From the NCBI GenBank assembly GCA_934234005.1, contig CAKQHC010000056.1:1-10221 (forward strand): a stretch of DNA of 10,221 bases, written 5' to 3'. The position numbers and the translations under genes are program-made. How positions within the stretch are numbered: position 1 is the first letter of the stretch; each line of letters begins with the position of its first letter. The notes beneath the pieces are model-generated. The model was not told the origin of the DNA, did no database searches, and saw only the letters and a program-made list of their open reading frames with translations. The stretch comes from an uncultured Methanomassiliicoccales archaeon. Lineage in GTDB: Archaea; Thermoplasmatota; Thermoplasmata; Methanomassiliicoccales; Methanomethylophilaceae. Positions 1 to 6,901 of this stretch are shown piece by piece.

Positions 1-546
1 CATCATTACCGCCAGAGCAGTAGTGGTACCTCCGGCGCAGCTCTCGCTTACAATGACATAATCACGGTCTCTGGCCAGAAGTCTGCCCAGTACCAGTCCG
101 CGTTCGTATTCGTGTCTGACATTCTTTACGGAATGTCCGGAGGTTATTTTTTCTCCGCATTCCCCTCCCATGTCGAAGTAGGGAACATCGGGAATAATTT
201 CGCACCCTCCGTTGACTATAAACATCTGCATTCCGGAAAGTTCCAGAGCAGCTTTTGTCAGCGTAGCGGGCGTCGGTATTCCTCCGGGATTGATCGGTAT
301 TCCCTTCATGCAGCTGACGCGCCCGTTGACCAGCAGTTCGGCGTCGGCCGCAGGGGTGAACATGGTCAGTTCGGGTGTATCGCCCGCATCCGAAATTCCG
401 GGTATGGTGGACGTACGCGTGTTGGCTACCGTACAGGTAAACACGCCTCTGCCACCCCATATGCGGGACAGTATGTTTTCGGCGATTTCGCGGTTGCCGT
501 ATATGCCGAGAGACGGCGGTATTTCGATTCCGTTCATGATTATCAT
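1..546 (-). CDS. cobT: Archaeal CobT: nicotinate-nucleotide-dependent phosphoribosyltransferase, N-terminal half (runs off left edge)
   Basis: The minus-strand frame is open for 182 codons from position 546 to the window edge. It matches the archaeal CobT family (MJ1598 type, TIGR00303), normally about 350 residues, so roughly the C-terminal half is missing. Recognisable stretches are VFTCTVANTRTSTIPGISDA, TPAADAELLVNG, GIPTPATLTKAALEL and, near the edge, SESCAGGTTTALAVMM, whose glycine/threonine run corresponds to the family's VPGGTTTALGV phosphate-binding loop. The enzyme transfers ribose phosphate from nicotinate mononucleotide to a lower-ligand base in cobamide synthesis or salvage in the cytoplasm. 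The ATG at 546-544 overlaps the stop of the upstream gene (ATGA), so translation is probably coupled. A second in-frame ATG at 537 sits at better spacing from an AGGA and could be the true start. Family assignment is from remembered motifs. Confidence 0.88.
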   Translation of the reverse strand, partial: MIIMNGIEIPPSLGIYGNREIAENILSRIWGGRGVFTCTVANTRTSTIPGISDAGDTPELTMFTPAADAELLVNGRVSCMKGIPINPGGIPTPATLTKAALELSGMQMFIVNGGCEIIPDVPYFDMGGECGEKITSGHSVKNVRHEYERGLVLGRLLARDRDYVIVSESCAGGTTTALAVMM

Positions 547-1550
547 TTCCTGTTGGCCAGGATGAGCGGTACCACCCTGTCCGTGTCAATTATTTTGTTT
601 TCTGCCGGGCCCAAATCTATATCCGTCCATACGGGCACGTCGGTTATTATATGACATCCGCTCACGCAGGATGTGCCGTGGTCGGCAAAGAATACTATGT
701 TTTTTGCGTCGGGGAAGTATTTTTCCATCATCCTGTCGGTGTGTTCTATGACTTCCTTTTTCTTCATCGGATCTTTCTGATGGCTGTATTCGTCTACCTC
801 GTCTATGTGCAGAAATACGTTTCCGTTTTCCAAACATTCCGCTGCAACAGGGAATCTTTCATCCAGTTCTTCCACGAAACGTATGTCGTGTCCGAGCGAG
901 GCACTGATGCCCAATGCGGTGGGGCTGTTGGATACAGCAGTCATTTTTCCGAGACCGTCGAATCCCGGATATTGGTGTCCGAGTTTTCCGCATCCCCACG
1001 GGTAATCCGTTATTCCGCCCATATCGTCCATGACGGCTTCCACGAATTCTCCGAGCCTGCCTGGAACTTTAACGTATTCGGCATCGTTCGGCGGAGCCGG
1101 AAGGTCCGGTATCTCATCGCTTCTCATCGTGAGTATTGCGCGCCCTCCTATGAAGAATTTAATCTGCGGATCGAGATCGTCCAGCAGTTTCAGGTTCTTT
1201 TCAACGGAGCCGACGAGTCTGTCGCGGTACGATGTACCGTGGTATGACCAATGAATCATACCGTCGCATATTTCCGCCGGGCTGAGCCTGTATGCGGTTC
1301 TGGAACGATCTTTCATGTCCAAACCCAATCCCATAGCCTCCAATGCGGCTCTTGCAGCATCCGGCGGATGTCCGGTGAAGAATTCGTTAAGGAAGAGGTG
1401 CGTGTATCCTCTGCCCATAGTTCTGTATCTGTTTACGGCGACGGAATCCATATACGGCGTTTCCGCAACGTCCAGCGGTTTTCTGCCGCCGAACATGTCT
1501 ATCGGATCGTCTTCCGCTCCGTCCAACAGGACGAACAGCGTGTTGTTCAT
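543..1550 (-). CDS. Alkaline-phosphatase-superfamily protein related to archaeal phosphoglycerate mutase (ApgM-like)
   Basis: The protein has 335 residues. It opens with the superfamily signature FVLLDGAEDDPI (metal-binding D10), followed by GGRKPLDVAETPYMDS, as in archaeal cofactor-independent phosphoglycerate mutases. The C-terminal metal ligands are present: D253 and H257 in DEVDEYSH, D290-H291 in FFADHGTS, and H300. Known ApgM proteins are about 400 residues, so this one is shorter. The segment where they carry the nucleophilic serine (a GSD motif) appears condensed: residues 48-78 read GYTHLFLNEFFTGHPPD and onward with no such serine. T59 might replace it. A glycolytic mutase role is therefore doubtful, and a phosphatase or phosphotransferase acting in cofactor synthesis is possible. 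The gene starts inside the hypF stop (ATGA) behind a strong AGGAGG, and its own stop overlaps the cobT start. Confidence 0.8.
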   Translation of the reverse strand: MNNTLFVLLDGAEDDPIDMFGGRKPLDVAETPYMDSVAVNRYRTMGRGYTHLFLNEFFTGHPPDAARAALEAMGLGLDMKDRSRTAYRLSPAEICDGMIHWSYHGTSYRDRLVGSVEKNLKLLDDLDPQIKFFIGGRAILTMRSDEIPDLPAPPNDAEYVKVPGRLGEFVEAVMDDMGGITDYPWGCGKLGHQYPGFDGLGKMTAVSNSPTALGISASLGHDIRFVEELDERFPVAAECLENGNVFLHIDEVDEYSHQKDPMKKKEVIEHTDRMMEKYFPDAKNIVFFADHGTSCVSGCHIITDVPVWTDIDLGPAENKIIDTDRVVPLILANRK

Positions 1551-3712
1551 TTATTCCTCCTTAGGGCGATAGCGGCCTGTCCGACCGATATACCCCCGTC
1601 CCCGTTGGGGATGTTACTGTGCATTAGGGGTATGTGACCGGATGTTAAAACCGTATCCATGAATATGCGCGTTATGACGGAATTGTACGATACTCCTCCC
1701 GTTATACCTACATAAGGGGTGCCGTAGGAGTCGGATGCGGAACATGCGTTTTCCACCATTTTATCCACGATGCCGTGAACAATCGAATATGCAATATCTT
1801 CGGGTTTGTCGTTGCGGCTTATTCTGGAGAATAATTCTGCAGTCATTACTGTGCCGTTGACAACGTCCGGGACATATCCTTCTACCAGTCTGCCTCTGGA
1901 CAGCAGTTTTTCGAGTTTCATGGCCGGTTCGCCGTCGTATGTGCGTTCCCTGCATATCCCGAGGGTGTAAGACAGCGTATCGAGCACTCTTCCGAACGAC
2001 GACGTTTTGACGCTGTTATCCATCATTTTCCTGAGAATGGGTATTTCACGGTCTCCGAAATCATGATTTTCGGTTCCGTTAAGTGTGTCCACGGCGAACT
2101 TCAGACGGCGGAGATCGTACAGAGCTTTCTCCGATCCGAGAAGGGGTATCTGTTGAAGATGCGTTGTTCTCTTATACGATTCAAAGTCGCACAGCAAAAC
2201 CTCTCCTCCCCACGCGGTACCGTCGTCCCCGTGTCCCGTACCGTCCAGCGTAAGTACCGCGGCCGATTCTCTGCCGTTGTCTGCGAGTAGTGATGCCGCA
2301 TGTGCCCAATGATGCTGTATTTCGACGGTTTCCGCACCGTATTCTTCCGACAGTTTTCTGGCCAGCTTCCTGTTTGCGTATCCCGGGTGCAGATCTACGG
2401 CAATAACGGACGGTTCGCATCCCAAAAACGATATCTGTGCTCTTACGGCCTCTTCGAGATATTCCGGAACACCGATTTTTTCGCCGTTGCCTATATATTG
2501 TGTGGGCCACAGTTTTCCTTTTGATGCTATGCATCCCGAAAGGTTCTCCTGTGCTCCTAGTGCCGCAACATCCCCGTTTATACCGATATCGATGCCGAAC
2601 GGAACGAAACCTCTGGATTTGCGCAGGTATTGGGGTGTATCGCCGAACATCCTCAGAACGGTGTCGTCGGCACGGTTGATTATAGTCTGGTTGTGCAGAA
2701 GACAGGCATCTGCACCCAGCTGCAACGCTGACGCATCTTCCGTAATCATCGGTTCCCCCGGAAGGTTGGCAGACGTCATCACAAGCGCATCGCATTTCAG
2801 TTTTGAGAACAAAAGATGATGGACGCCGGCGTACGGAAGAAAGACGCCTATATTGTCCAAACCCGGCGATGCGCATTCCGCGAGATTGCATGTTTTCTTT
2901 CTTACAAGGACGATGGGACGTTGCGGAGACAGGAGCATCTTCTTTTCCGGATCGGTAGGTTCGGAGTATTTTTCGACGGCATCCATATCTCTCATCATTA
3001 TTGCGAAGGGTTTGTTTTTCCGCCCGTACCATTCGCGCATTCTGTTTATATCTTCAAAACGGCAACATATGTGCATTCCGCCCCATCCTTTTATCACGGC
3101 GACGGAACCCGAATCGATAAGAGACGCGAGTTTTTCGATAGGATCGTCGCGGATTTCCGTTCCGTTCTTCAGAATCAGCCTGTAGCTCGGTCCGCACAGG
3201 GGACAGCAGACGGTTTGGTGGTGAAATCTGCGGTCGGACGGATTTCTGTATTCGGATTGGCATTCCGGACACATGGGAAACGATGACATGGACGTGAGTT
3301 CTCTGTCGTACGGGATCCCCTTGAGAAGCGTGAAACGGGGGCCGCAGTCGGTACACGTTGTGAAAGGGTATCCGGAACGTCTTCCGGTACCGTTCATGTC
3401 GCGGAGGCATTTTTCGCATACTGCGGTATCCGCCGGAATCGAAGCGCCGCTGCCATTATGGTCCGAAGGCATTATTGTGAATCCGGAAGGGCCGCGGTAT
3501 TCCGATTCGGTTTTTTCTATTTTGTCTATGCGGGCCAAAGGCGGTAAATTATGCATCAAAACATTGAGTAAATCGTCTCCGCGGTCGGTCTCGATAACGA
3601 CATTAGATCCGTCGTTTCTTACATATCCGGATGCACCGGATACGGACGCAGCTCTGAACACGGCCGGTCTGAATCCAACGCCTTGGACGGTACCGCGGAT
3701 GACGATTTTCAT
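1547..3712 (-). CDS. hypF: HypF, carbamoyltransferase for [NiFe]-hydrogenase maturation
   Basis: At 721 residues this is close to the usual 740-780. Domains in order: acylphosphatase-like (about 1-85) with GTVQGVGFRP and VRND (R15, N33); two zinc-finger pairs, C99/C102 with C120/C123 and C148/C151 with C170/C173, the last ending in CPLCGP; a YrdC-like nucleotide-binding domain (about 190-370) with VIKGWGGMHICC, PQRPIVLV and MTSANLPGEP; and a Kae1-like domain with the metal ligands in HHWAHAAS (H467/H471), LDGTGHGDDG and the final TGGVSYNSV and NGDGG motifs. HypF activates carbamoyl phosphate with ATP and loads the carbamoyl group onto HypE, where it becomes the cyanide ligand of the Fe site. 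The ATG at 3712 begins exactly at the acylphosphatase strand; no Shine-Dalgarno is visible. The ArsD-like gene ends 39 bases upstream. Other hyp genes are not in the window. Confidence 0.95.
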   Translation of the reverse strand: MKIVIRGTVQGVGFRPAVFRAASVSGASGYVRNDGSNVVIETDRGDDLLNVLMHNLPPLARIDKIEKTESEYRGPSGFTIMPSDHNGSGASIPADTAVCEKCLRDMNGTGRRSGYPFTTCTDCGPRFTLLKGIPYDRELTSMSSFPMCPECQSEYRNPSDRRFHHQTVCCPLCGPSYRLILKNGTEIRDDPIEKLASLIDSGSVAVIKGWGGMHICCRFEDINRMREWYGRKNKPFAIMMRDMDAVEKYSEPTDPEKKMLLSPQRPIVLVRKKTCNLAECASPGLDNIGVFLPYAGVHHLLFSKLKCDALVMTSANLPGEPMITEDASALQLGADACLLHNQTIINRADDTVLRMFGDTPQYLRKSRGFVPFGIDIGINGDVAALGAQENLSGCIASKGKLWPTQYIGNGEKIGVPEYLEEAVRAQISFLGCEPSVIAVDLHPGYANRKLARKLSEEYGAETVEIQHHWAHAASLLADNGRESAAVLTLDGTGHGDDGTAWGGEVLLCDFESYKRTTHLQQIPLLGSEKALYDLRRLKFAVDTLNGTENHDFGDREIPILRKMMDNSVKTSSFGRVLDTLSYTLGICRERTYDGEPAMKLEKLLSRGRLVEGYVPDVVNGTVMTAELFSRISRNDKPEDIAYSIVHGIVDKMVENACSASDSYGTPYVGITGGVSYNSVITRIFMDTVLTSGHIPLMHSNIPNGDGGISVGQAAIALRRNK
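1556..1561 (-). promoter_or_regulatory. Shine-Dalgarno site of the phosphatase-like gene, inside the end of hypF
   Basis: On the minus strand the sequence reads AGGAGGAATAAATG: a consensus AGGAGG five bases before the ATG at 1550. It lies within the last codons of hypF. It supports 1550 as the true start and translation of both genes from one transcript. Confidence 0.8.
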
Positions 3713-3751
3713 ATGTATCGGGAATGTGTGCGTTGCAATTAACTGTTGCTT

Positions 3752-4111
3752 TCAGGAACGGCGTCTGCATCCGCATGCAGGAGGCAGATCGTTGGCCTGT
3801 GCCAACACTGTTCTTTCGGCATCGAGGATCCCGGAGGGAACATCGACATAATCCACGATTTCCTGTTCGGTAGGATAACGTCCGGAGCATATTGCCACTC
3901 CCATGTACGCGGCCATCGGCAGACAGAGATCTTTTTTCTCCGCATACAGTTCGAAGGCTTCGCCGGTTATTTCCGTTCCGTCTTTTACCAATACACACTC
4001 CAATTTTACACCGGCATCGGAGAGTTTGCTTAGGATGTTGCCGAATTTACCGGTATCTTCTAGATTGCGTGCGGCAGATGCAGGAGATTCGTATACGATG
4101 AATTCAGACAT
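3752..4111 (-). CDS. Small ArsD-like thioredoxin-fold protein with a C-terminal Cys-Gly-Cys tail
   Basis: From the ATG at 4111 the product has 119 residues. An in-frame upstream ATG at 4135 is unlikely because it overlaps a TATA-like box centred about 25 bases before 4111. I see an alternating strand/helix pattern: strand FIVYESP (about 3-9), helix, strand LECVLVK, helix, then LPMAAYMGVAICSGRYPTEQ, where a Leu-Pro and the sequence GRYPT-x2-E closely resemble the end of the ArsD arsenite-metallochaperone fold (LP...GRYPTNEEL). The N-terminal cysteine pair of ArsD is absent; instead the protein ends PPACGCRRRS, a possible metal-binding tail. No ars genes are nearby. It is the first gene before hypF in the same direction, so a part in metal or sulfur handling for cofactor maturation is conceivable but unproven. 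The fold call is by motif only. Confidence 0.62.
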   Translation of the reverse strand: MSEFIVYESPASAARNLEDTGKFGNILSKLSDAGVKLECVLVKDGTEITGEAFELYAEKKDLCLPMAAYMGVAICSGRYPTEQEIVDYVDVPSGILDAERTVLAQANDLPPACGCRRRS

Positions 4112-4132
4112 TGCACCCGAATCGTAACGGAG

Positions 4133-4140
4133 CATATTTC
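4133..4140 (-). promoter_or_regulatory. TATA-like box of the ArsD-like/hypF/cobT operon
   Basis: The minus strand reads GAAATATG, centred about 25 bases before the ATG at 4111. That spacing puts transcription start at or next to the start codon, a leaderless archaeal promoter. It shares the 76-base gap with the divergent promoter of the YbaK gene. Confidence 0.5.
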
Positions 4141-4156
4141 ACGCTGTCGGCAGAGA

Positions 4157-4164
4157 ATAAATAT
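4157..4164 (+). promoter_or_regulatory. TATA-like box of the YbaK-type gene
   Basis: ATAAATAT is centred about 27 bases before the ATG at 4188, and no useful Shine-Dalgarno precedes the gene. This fits leaderless transcription and favours ATG 4188 over the adjacent GTG at 4185. Confidence 0.55.
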
Positions 4165-4187
4165 CCGAAATATCCTAAAACGGTGTG

Positions 4188-4661
4188 ATGACTGTCAAGA
4201 CCAATGCAATGAGGTATCTCGACAAACTCGGAATGGAGTATAGGATACATTATTACGGAGACACGATGCCGGGCGGTCTGGAGATAGCAAAAGAAATGGG
4301 CGAAAATCCGGATGAGGTTTTCAAGACTTTGGTGACAGTAGGACAGCCGAAGAATTACTATGTATTCTGTGTACCGGTAAGCGGCGAATTGGATTTGAAG
4401 AAGGCCGCTGCATCCGTCGGGGAGAAATCGGTTTCGATGGTACCGTCCAAGGATTTGTTGCAGCTTACGGGTTATGTGCACGGAGGATGCACTCCGTATT
4501 GCATCAAGCGTCCCATGAAAATAACGGTTGATATTTCGGCGAAGAGTCACGAACGTATTTATGTCAGTGCGGGAAAGGTCGGTTATCAGATAGAATTGTC
4601 AGTGGAGGATTTCGAACGTTCGCTGACAGTGTCGTTTGCCGACATACGCAAGGCAGTATAA
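4188..4661 (+). CDS. ybaK: YbaK/EbsC-type aminoacyl-tRNA deacylase (Cys-tRNA(Pro)/Cys-tRNA(Cys) deacylase-like)
   Basis: The 157-residue product is a single YbaK/ProRS-editing domain of normal length. Family features are the N-terminal TNAMRYLDKLGMEYRIHYY, EVFKTLVT with the conserved lysine that contacts substrate, YVFCVPVSGELDLKKAAA, the GYVHGGCTPYCIKRPM loop around the active-site pocket, and IYVSAGKVGYQIELS near the end. The enzyme hydrolyses mischarged tRNA, typically removing cysteine from tRNA(Pro), so it is a stand-alone translation-quality factor in the cytoplasm. It is divergent from the cofactor operon and followed by a 227-base AT-rich gap. The symbol follows the bacterial relative; the exact tRNA specificity cannot be read from sequence. 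Confidence 0.9.
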   Translation: MTVKTNAMRYLDKLGMEYRIHYYGDTMPGGLEIAKEMGENPDEVFKTLVTVGQPKNYYVFCVPVSGELDLKKAAASVGEKSVSMVPSKDLLQLTGYVHGGCTPYCIKRPMKITVDISAKSHERIYVSAGKVGYQIELSVEDFERSLTVSFADIRKAV

Positions 4662-4690
4662 CGTCACGCATAATCGCATCGGAATAAATT

Positions 4691-4725
4691 TCGGTCTTGC
4701 AGATGTTGTCAATAGTGCAGACCGA
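4691..4725 (+). other. Imperfect hairpin downstream of the YbaK-type gene
   Basis: TCGGTCTTGCA (4691-4701) can pair with TGCAGACCGA (4716-4725) with one bulged T, around a 14-base loop. It lies 30 bases after the stop codon. No T-run follows directly, so it may be a 3'-end structure rather than a simple terminator. Confidence 0.35.
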
Positions 4726-4780
4726 GTATATGCCGGATCGAAAGGATTTGGGTTCGGTTGATTATATGTTTTAAATCAGA

Positions 4781-4836
4781 CATAAAAAATAGGTTTTTTT
4801 CAGATTTTTATGAGAAAACTCTGGGGTTTTTTCATA
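4781..4836 (+). other. AT-rich intergenic stretch with T-runs and overlapping inverted repeats (possible terminator)
   Basis: This lies between the YbaK-type gene and the first ATPase. It holds a T7 run (4794-4800), a T6 run (4827-4832), an 8-base inverted repeat CATAAAAA/TTTTTATG (4781-4788, 4805-4812) and an 11-base one, TATGAGAAAAC/GTTTTTTCATA (4809-4819, 4826-4836, one G-T pair). Archaeal transcription often ends in such T-runs, so this may end the upstream transcript. The repeats could also be regulatory for the next gene. Confidence 0.4.
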
Positions 4837-4888
4837 TTATTATGAATAACTCCTATATTGACAAATATTGACGAATATATTTCAGTTT

Positions 4889-6259
4889 GTGCGCCGGAAG
4901 ATTTACGACAGATTATTGGAATGGAAATATAGAAAAAATCACAAAAGTTTGATTGTAAAGGGTCAGCGCCAAATTGGGGAAACATACATAATAACTAAAT
5001 TTGCCGAAGAGAACTATGAAAACTGCGTCAAAGTAGATTTTTCAGAAGAGCCCGATATCGGTAAAGTTTTTGAACAGAATCTGAATATAAATCGCATAGT
5101 TTCAGAAATCTCTCTGTTGAAAGATGCGGACGTTGTGCCCGGATCAACATTGTTGTTTTTTGACGAAATACAAGAGTGTCCTCTTGCGAGAGCATCGTTA
5201 AAATATTTCACGATGGACGGAAGATACGATGTTGTGGCTTCGGGTTCTTTACCAGGTGTAGTTGATGCGCGCCTCCGCCACACTAACGACCCTCCTCCGT
5301 TGTTGCCTTTGGGTTATGAAGAACACATCACTATGGTTTCGATGGATTTTGAAGAGTTTCTCTGGGCTGTATCTTTTGATACCGGCAGGATAGATGAGGT
5401 AAAAAAACACATAAGAGAGCGCAGAGAGTTGGGGTATGCGATGTGTTCCGTCCTTTCCGGACATTTTCGCGATTATATGATAGTAGGAGGTATGCCGGAA
5501 GCAGTCAAAGCATTTGTCGAGGAGAAAAGTTACAGGATTGCAGGGCAGGTTTTGGACGATATACTGTCTACATGTAGGGCAGATATCACCAGATATAACA
5601 AAGGTATCAATATTGTGAAAACTGCGGAATGTTTTAATTCCATACCTTCCCAATTGTCACAAACAAACAAAAAATTTACCTATTCAAGAATAGAGCCAGG
5701 TTCCGGCTCCAGGAATTCCGCTCAAAAGTATATGGAAAATCTTTTATGGATCCAAGCTGCAGGATACGGTAACTTTTGTTATGCGGTGAATGCTCCCAAG
5801 ATACCGTTGAAGATGCAGGAAGTACGCGATTCGTTTAAGGTGTATTTGTCTGATACCGGGATGTTAATCCGTATGATTGGATTGGATGCCGCATGTGCGG
5901 TGCTGAGAGAAGATACGGGATTCAACGAAGGTTCGGTGACGGAGAATATTGTTGCGGAGTGTCTGTTTAAAAACGGTTTGTCTCCGAGGTATTACAGGAA
6001 GACCAACGGAGAAAACAAGATGGAGATAGATTTCGTTATCGAATTAAACAGTGAAATTTTTGCGATAGAAGTAAAATCCGGCAAATCCCGCGATGCTCCG
6101 TCTCTGCACAAAGTAGGCAGGATTTTTCACATTGATCGTAGAATCAAGTTTGAAAAATCAGACATATATGTGGATGATGACGGCATAGAACATTACCCTC
6201 TGTTTGCATCCGCGTTTGCAACGGAATTGGCAAAACCGATGGACGGTCCGGATTTATAA
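4889..6259 (+). CDS. DUF4143-type AAA ATPase with a substituted Walker A lysine
   Basis: The frame is open from a TTG at 4868. I prefer the GTG at 4889 because family members begin directly with the RKIYDRLLEWK helix; that gives 456 residues. Residue numbers here count from the TTG. The N-terminal AAA_14 domain has a Walker A reading GQRQIGET (32-39), where the usual GK[ST] lysine is glutamate (E38, codon GAA at 4979-4981). Walker B, LLFFDEIQ (D99/E100), and the ASGSLPG motif are intact. After GYEEHITM and DFEEFLW comes the DUF4143 region, ending in a PD-(D/E)XK-like set: E359 in TENIVAE, D388 in EIDFV, and E401/K403 in AIEVKSG. Such ATPases are common in gut archaea and bacteria, with unclear function. 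The coding frame is undamaged over its length, so loss of ATP hydrolysis may be tolerated or recent. Confidence 0.85.
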   Translation: MRRKIYDRLLEWKYRKNHKSLIVKGQRQIGETYIITKFAEENYENCVKVDFSEEPDIGKVFEQNLNINRIVSEISLLKDADVVPGSTLLFFDEIQECPLARASLKYFTMDGRYDVVASGSLPGVVDARLRHTNDPPPLLPLGYEEHITMVSMDFEEFLWAVSFDTGRIDEVKKHIRERRELGYAMCSVLSGHFRDYMIVGGMPEAVKAFVEEKSYRIAGQVLDDILSTCRADITRYNKGINIVKTAECFNSIPSQLSQTNKKFTYSRIEPGSGSRNSAQKYMENLLWIQAAGYGNFCYAVNAPKIPLKMQEVRDSFKVYLSDTGMLIRMIGLDAACAVLREDTGFNEGSVTENIVAECLFKNGLSPRYYRKTNGENKMEIDFVIELNSEIFAIEVKSGKSRDAPSLHKVGRIFHIDRRIKFEKSDIYVDDDGIEHYPLFASAFATELAKPMDGPDL

Positions 6260-6298
6260 GCGAATGATTTATCGCGCAGGAACGCAGTTTTACAATAT

Positions 6299-6451
6299 AT
6301 GTCGGAAATTCCTTATCAAAAATGTACATGTCCAAAGACCGAATGCCCCAGACACGGCGACTGTGTTGCATGCGGCGAATACCACAGATCGATTCCCGGA
6401 GGAAAAATCCCATATTGCTTCAGATTCATGGTTGAAGTAAAACAATCCTGA
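6299..6451 (+). CDS. 50-residue cysteine-rich (probable zinc-binding) protein
   Basis: ATG at 6299 to TGA at 6449-6451. The product begins MSEIPYQKCTCPKTECPRHG and has six cysteines (9, 11, 16, 22, 25, 40) and histidines at 19 and 29. The pattern C-x-C-P-x4-C-x2-H-G-x-C-x2-C, followed by IPYCFR near the C-terminus, is non-random and like a small Cys-rich protein family I recall from anaerobic archaea and bacteria, of unknown role. The gene follows the ATPase by 39 bases in the same direction and is closed by a strong hairpin/T7 terminator 15 bases after its stop. A weak TTTAT-like element near 6267-6273 could serve as its own leaderless promoter. The residue pattern, upstream gap and terminator together support a real gene; no function is assigned. 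Confidence 0.75.
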   Translation: MSEIPYQKCTCPKTECPRHGDCVACGEYHRSIPGGKIPYCFRFMVEVKQS

Positions 6452-6465
6452 TCCCGGGGAAGGGC

Positions 6466-6500
6466 GACCGTGTCATATGTGTGCGACACGGTCTTTTTTT
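6466..6500 (+). terminator. Hairpin terminator with T7 tail
   Basis: GACCGTGTC (6466-6474) pairs perfectly with GACACGGTC (6485-6493) around a 10-base loop and is followed at once by seven T. It ends plus-strand transcription after the Cys-rich gene and lies between convergent genes. The minus strand has no T-run after it, so it does not obviously serve crcB. Confidence 0.85.
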
Positions 6501-6502
6501 AT

Positions 6503-6865
6503 TCATAAGAGGGCCAGATATCTTCCGCATACGGCCGCGAATATGCACACGACAGAATTCAGCATAAAATGCAACAAGGCACCTGTATAAGATGCGTCCG
6601 CCAGCAGTTTAACCACATCTATGGAAAATGTAGACATTGTGGTAAACGCACCGAACAAACCGACGAACAGGAATGTCTTGAGAGTGTCGTTCATATCTAC
6701 TCCGTAACGGAACATCAGGAACGATGCTGCAAGACATCCAATGATATTCACTGCAACGGTAGCCCACGGAAATGAAGTATCCACTGTTTTATATACTCCG
6801 AATCTCAGGAGCGCACCGACTGCGCCTCCGAGGGCCACCGCGATTATTGCCGTTATCATCTTCAT
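6503..6865 (-). CDS. crcB: CrcB/Fluc fluoride ion channel
   Basis: The 120-residue product is of normal length with four hydrophobic segments (about 4-22, 33-52, 62-85, 97-118). Motifs are GGAVGALLRFG in the first segment, NIIGCLAAS in the second, and GLFGAFTTMSTFS in the third, which carries the phenylalanine/threonine/serine pore positions of Fluc channels. Fluc forms a dual-topology dimer in the cytoplasmic membrane that exports fluoride. An AGGAG on the minus strand (6869-6873) precedes the ATG at 6865 by three bases and a second in-frame ATG at 6859 by nine, so either could start. The gene follows the MFS gene by 36 bases and is probably co-transcribed with it. I saw no fluoride riboswitch in the short gap. 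Confidence 0.92.
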   Translation of the reverse strand: MKMITAIIAVALGGAVGALLRFGVYKTVDTSFPWATVAVNIIGCLAASFLMFRYGVDMNDTLKTFLFVGLFGAFTTMSTFSIDVVKLLADASYTGALLHFMLNSVVCIFAAVCGRYLALL

Positions 6866-6901
6866 CTTCTCCTGCCTTCCATTGATTGCGGATATATCAT
6901 A

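Noticed and set aside
62..589. Open frame of 175 codons on the minus strand
   Set aside because: It lies out of frame over cobT, is rich in Arg/His/Thr without any domain pattern, and crosses the cobT start; it is a shadow.
112..654. 180-codon plus-strand frame opposite cobT
   Set aside because: Antisense to a recognisable gene and without domain features.
2181..3032. 283-codon open frame within hypF, minus strand
   Set aside because: Arg-rich, low-information translation out of frame with clear HypF motifs; a shadow of hypF.
4703..4774. 23-codon ORF after the YbaK-type gene
   Set aside because: Too short, no Shine-Dalgarno or TATA box at the right distance, and overlapping a hairpin; no pattern like that of the Cys-rich gene.
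6866..6901. Possible fluoride riboswitch before crcB
   Set aside because: The gap to the MFS stop is only 36 bases and shows none of the expected paired structure.
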